The notes under the pieces were generated by a model, which saw only the letters and a list, made by a program, of their open reading frames with translations, ran no database searches and was not told the origin of the DNA. A stretch of DNA of 5,816 nucleotides from Candidatus Poribacteria bacterium (GTDB taxonomy: Bacteria > Poribacteria > WGA-4E > WGA-3G), in the NCBI GenBank assembly GCA_009845505.1, contig VXZL01000308.1, forward strand, positions 1 through 5,816, written 5' to 3'. The position numbers and the translations under genes were made by a program. Shown piece after piece: positions 5,381 through 5,816 of the stretch (its first letter is position 1; each line of letters begins with the position of its first letter).

Positions 5381-5816
5381 TCAAATATTGGACGGTTTTG
5401 GTTCATACGCCGGATAGATTTCTATATCCGCGCGACTAATCATCGTACCGACATAGAAGGTTAGCCAGTCTCCGCAGCGTTCAATAGACATGAATTCATC
5501 TTCACCAGCGATGTATTCGTGGAGTTCGACCTCAAATTTCGCTTCCCCTTCAGCATCGGTAACCGTGAGGGTTGCCGGTACAACGTCCTGCCGACTGTAT
5601 TCCACAGCGATATCGGCTTGCTCGTTATCCGGGTCTGGAAAATAAAGGGTCATCTCGTCTGGCAAGGGATCGCCGAGTTCAGATTCACCATCGACAATCC
5701 ACCGAGAAATCTCGTAATCTTCCTTCGTTCCTGCCACGTGGTCAACACCGACCACAACCTCTTCCTCAGAATCCCGGATATGGTACATATAGCGACGAAG
5801 TGCCTCGCCTTCATAC
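5381..5816 (-). CDS. Unknown acidic protein, probably partial at its N-terminus
   Basis: I do not recognise this protein. At least 144 codons are open from the window edge to the TGA at 5381-5383. An in-frame Met at 5788 would give 135 residues, but it has no ribosome binding site, and the frame continues upstream (YEGEALRRY) without a stop, so a start beyond the window is more likely. From that Met, 34 residues are Asp/Glu against 8 Lys/Arg. Alternating hydrophobic stretches such as DIAVEY, ATLTVTD, AKFEVEL and WLTFYVG suggest a mostly beta fold. No signal peptide, membrane segment or catalytic motif is visible in the part seen. It is on the same strand as the toxin-antitoxin pair and 24 bases ahead of it, so all three may share a transcript. 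Whether it is linked in function or just an upstream neighbour is open. Confidence 0.7.
   Translation of the reverse strand, partial: YEGEALRRYMYHIRDSEEEVVVGVDHVAGTKEDYEISRWIVDGESELGDPLPDEMTLYFPDPDNEQADIAVEYSRQDVVPATLTVTDAEGEAKFEVELHEYIAGEDEFMSIERCGDWLTFYVGTMISRADIEIYPAYEPKPSNI

Noticed and set aside
5412..5429. Imperfect inverted repeat GGATAGA/TCTATATCC as a second operator
   Set aside because: It needs a two-base insertion to align and lies inside the acidic gene; chance is a sufficient explanation.
1..5816. CRISPR array, tRNA, rRNA, SRP RNA or insertion sequence
   Set aside because: No regularly spaced repeats, no tRNA or rRNA signature, no SRP RNA tetraloop hairpin and no transposase were seen by reading; a covariance-model scan would be decisive.

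Overview
The window is bacterial chromosomal DNA of moderate GC. It carries a housekeeping operon for protein targeting and ribosome maturation on the + strand, followed by a short accessory block on the - strand. No taxonomic marker is decisive. The proteins are ordinary bacterial orthologues, closest in feel to an uncultured Gram-negative candidate phylum. Poribacteria is my unverified impression, based on the toxin-antitoxin type and on an intergenic palindrome (4161-4209) that resembles dispersed repeats I associate with such genomes.

Positions 33-4604 (+) read: ffh (signal recognition particle GTPase), rpsP (ribosomal protein S16, TTG start), khpA-like KH-domain RNA-binding protein, trmD (tRNA m1G37 methyltransferase), rplS (ribosomal protein L19), rnhB (ribonuclease HII) and yraN (UPF0102, nuclease-fold protein). 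This is the widely conserved ffh-rpsP-KH-(rimM)-trmD-rplS-rnhB-yraN order, but rimM is missing: only 73 bases separate the KH gene from trmD. Gaps run from 10 to about 100 bases, and no convincing internal promoter was seen. Two products carry charged C-terminal tails: Ffh ends in an Arg/Lys tail and S16 in a long acidic tail. Strong Shine-Dalgarno sites precede rpsP, rplS and yraN, while khpA, trmD and rnhB lack obvious ones.

Three non-coding spots stand out in this part: a hairpin just after rpsP, a palindrome just before trmD, and a GC-rich region between rnhB and yraN that can fold in two mutually exclusive ways. A perfect 9-bp stem overlaps the yraN stop codon and may mark the end of the operon.

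Positions 4650-5816 (-) run convergently toward yraN. Read from right to left they hold a strongly acidic unknown protein (open to the window edge), a RelE/ParE-superfamily toxin of the 'addiction module killer' type, and its helix-turn-helix antitoxin. Toxin and antitoxin overlap by ATGA, and the antitoxin's strong ribosome binding site is written in the last toxin codons. A small perfect dyad (5363-5375) fills the short gap in front of the toxin and is a candidate operator. The toxin-antitoxin pair appears to be an accessory insertion beside the core operon. I see no clearly new system here; the leads worth following are the missing rimM, the two charged tails, the intergenic palindromes and the acidic gene linked to the toxin-antitoxin pair.
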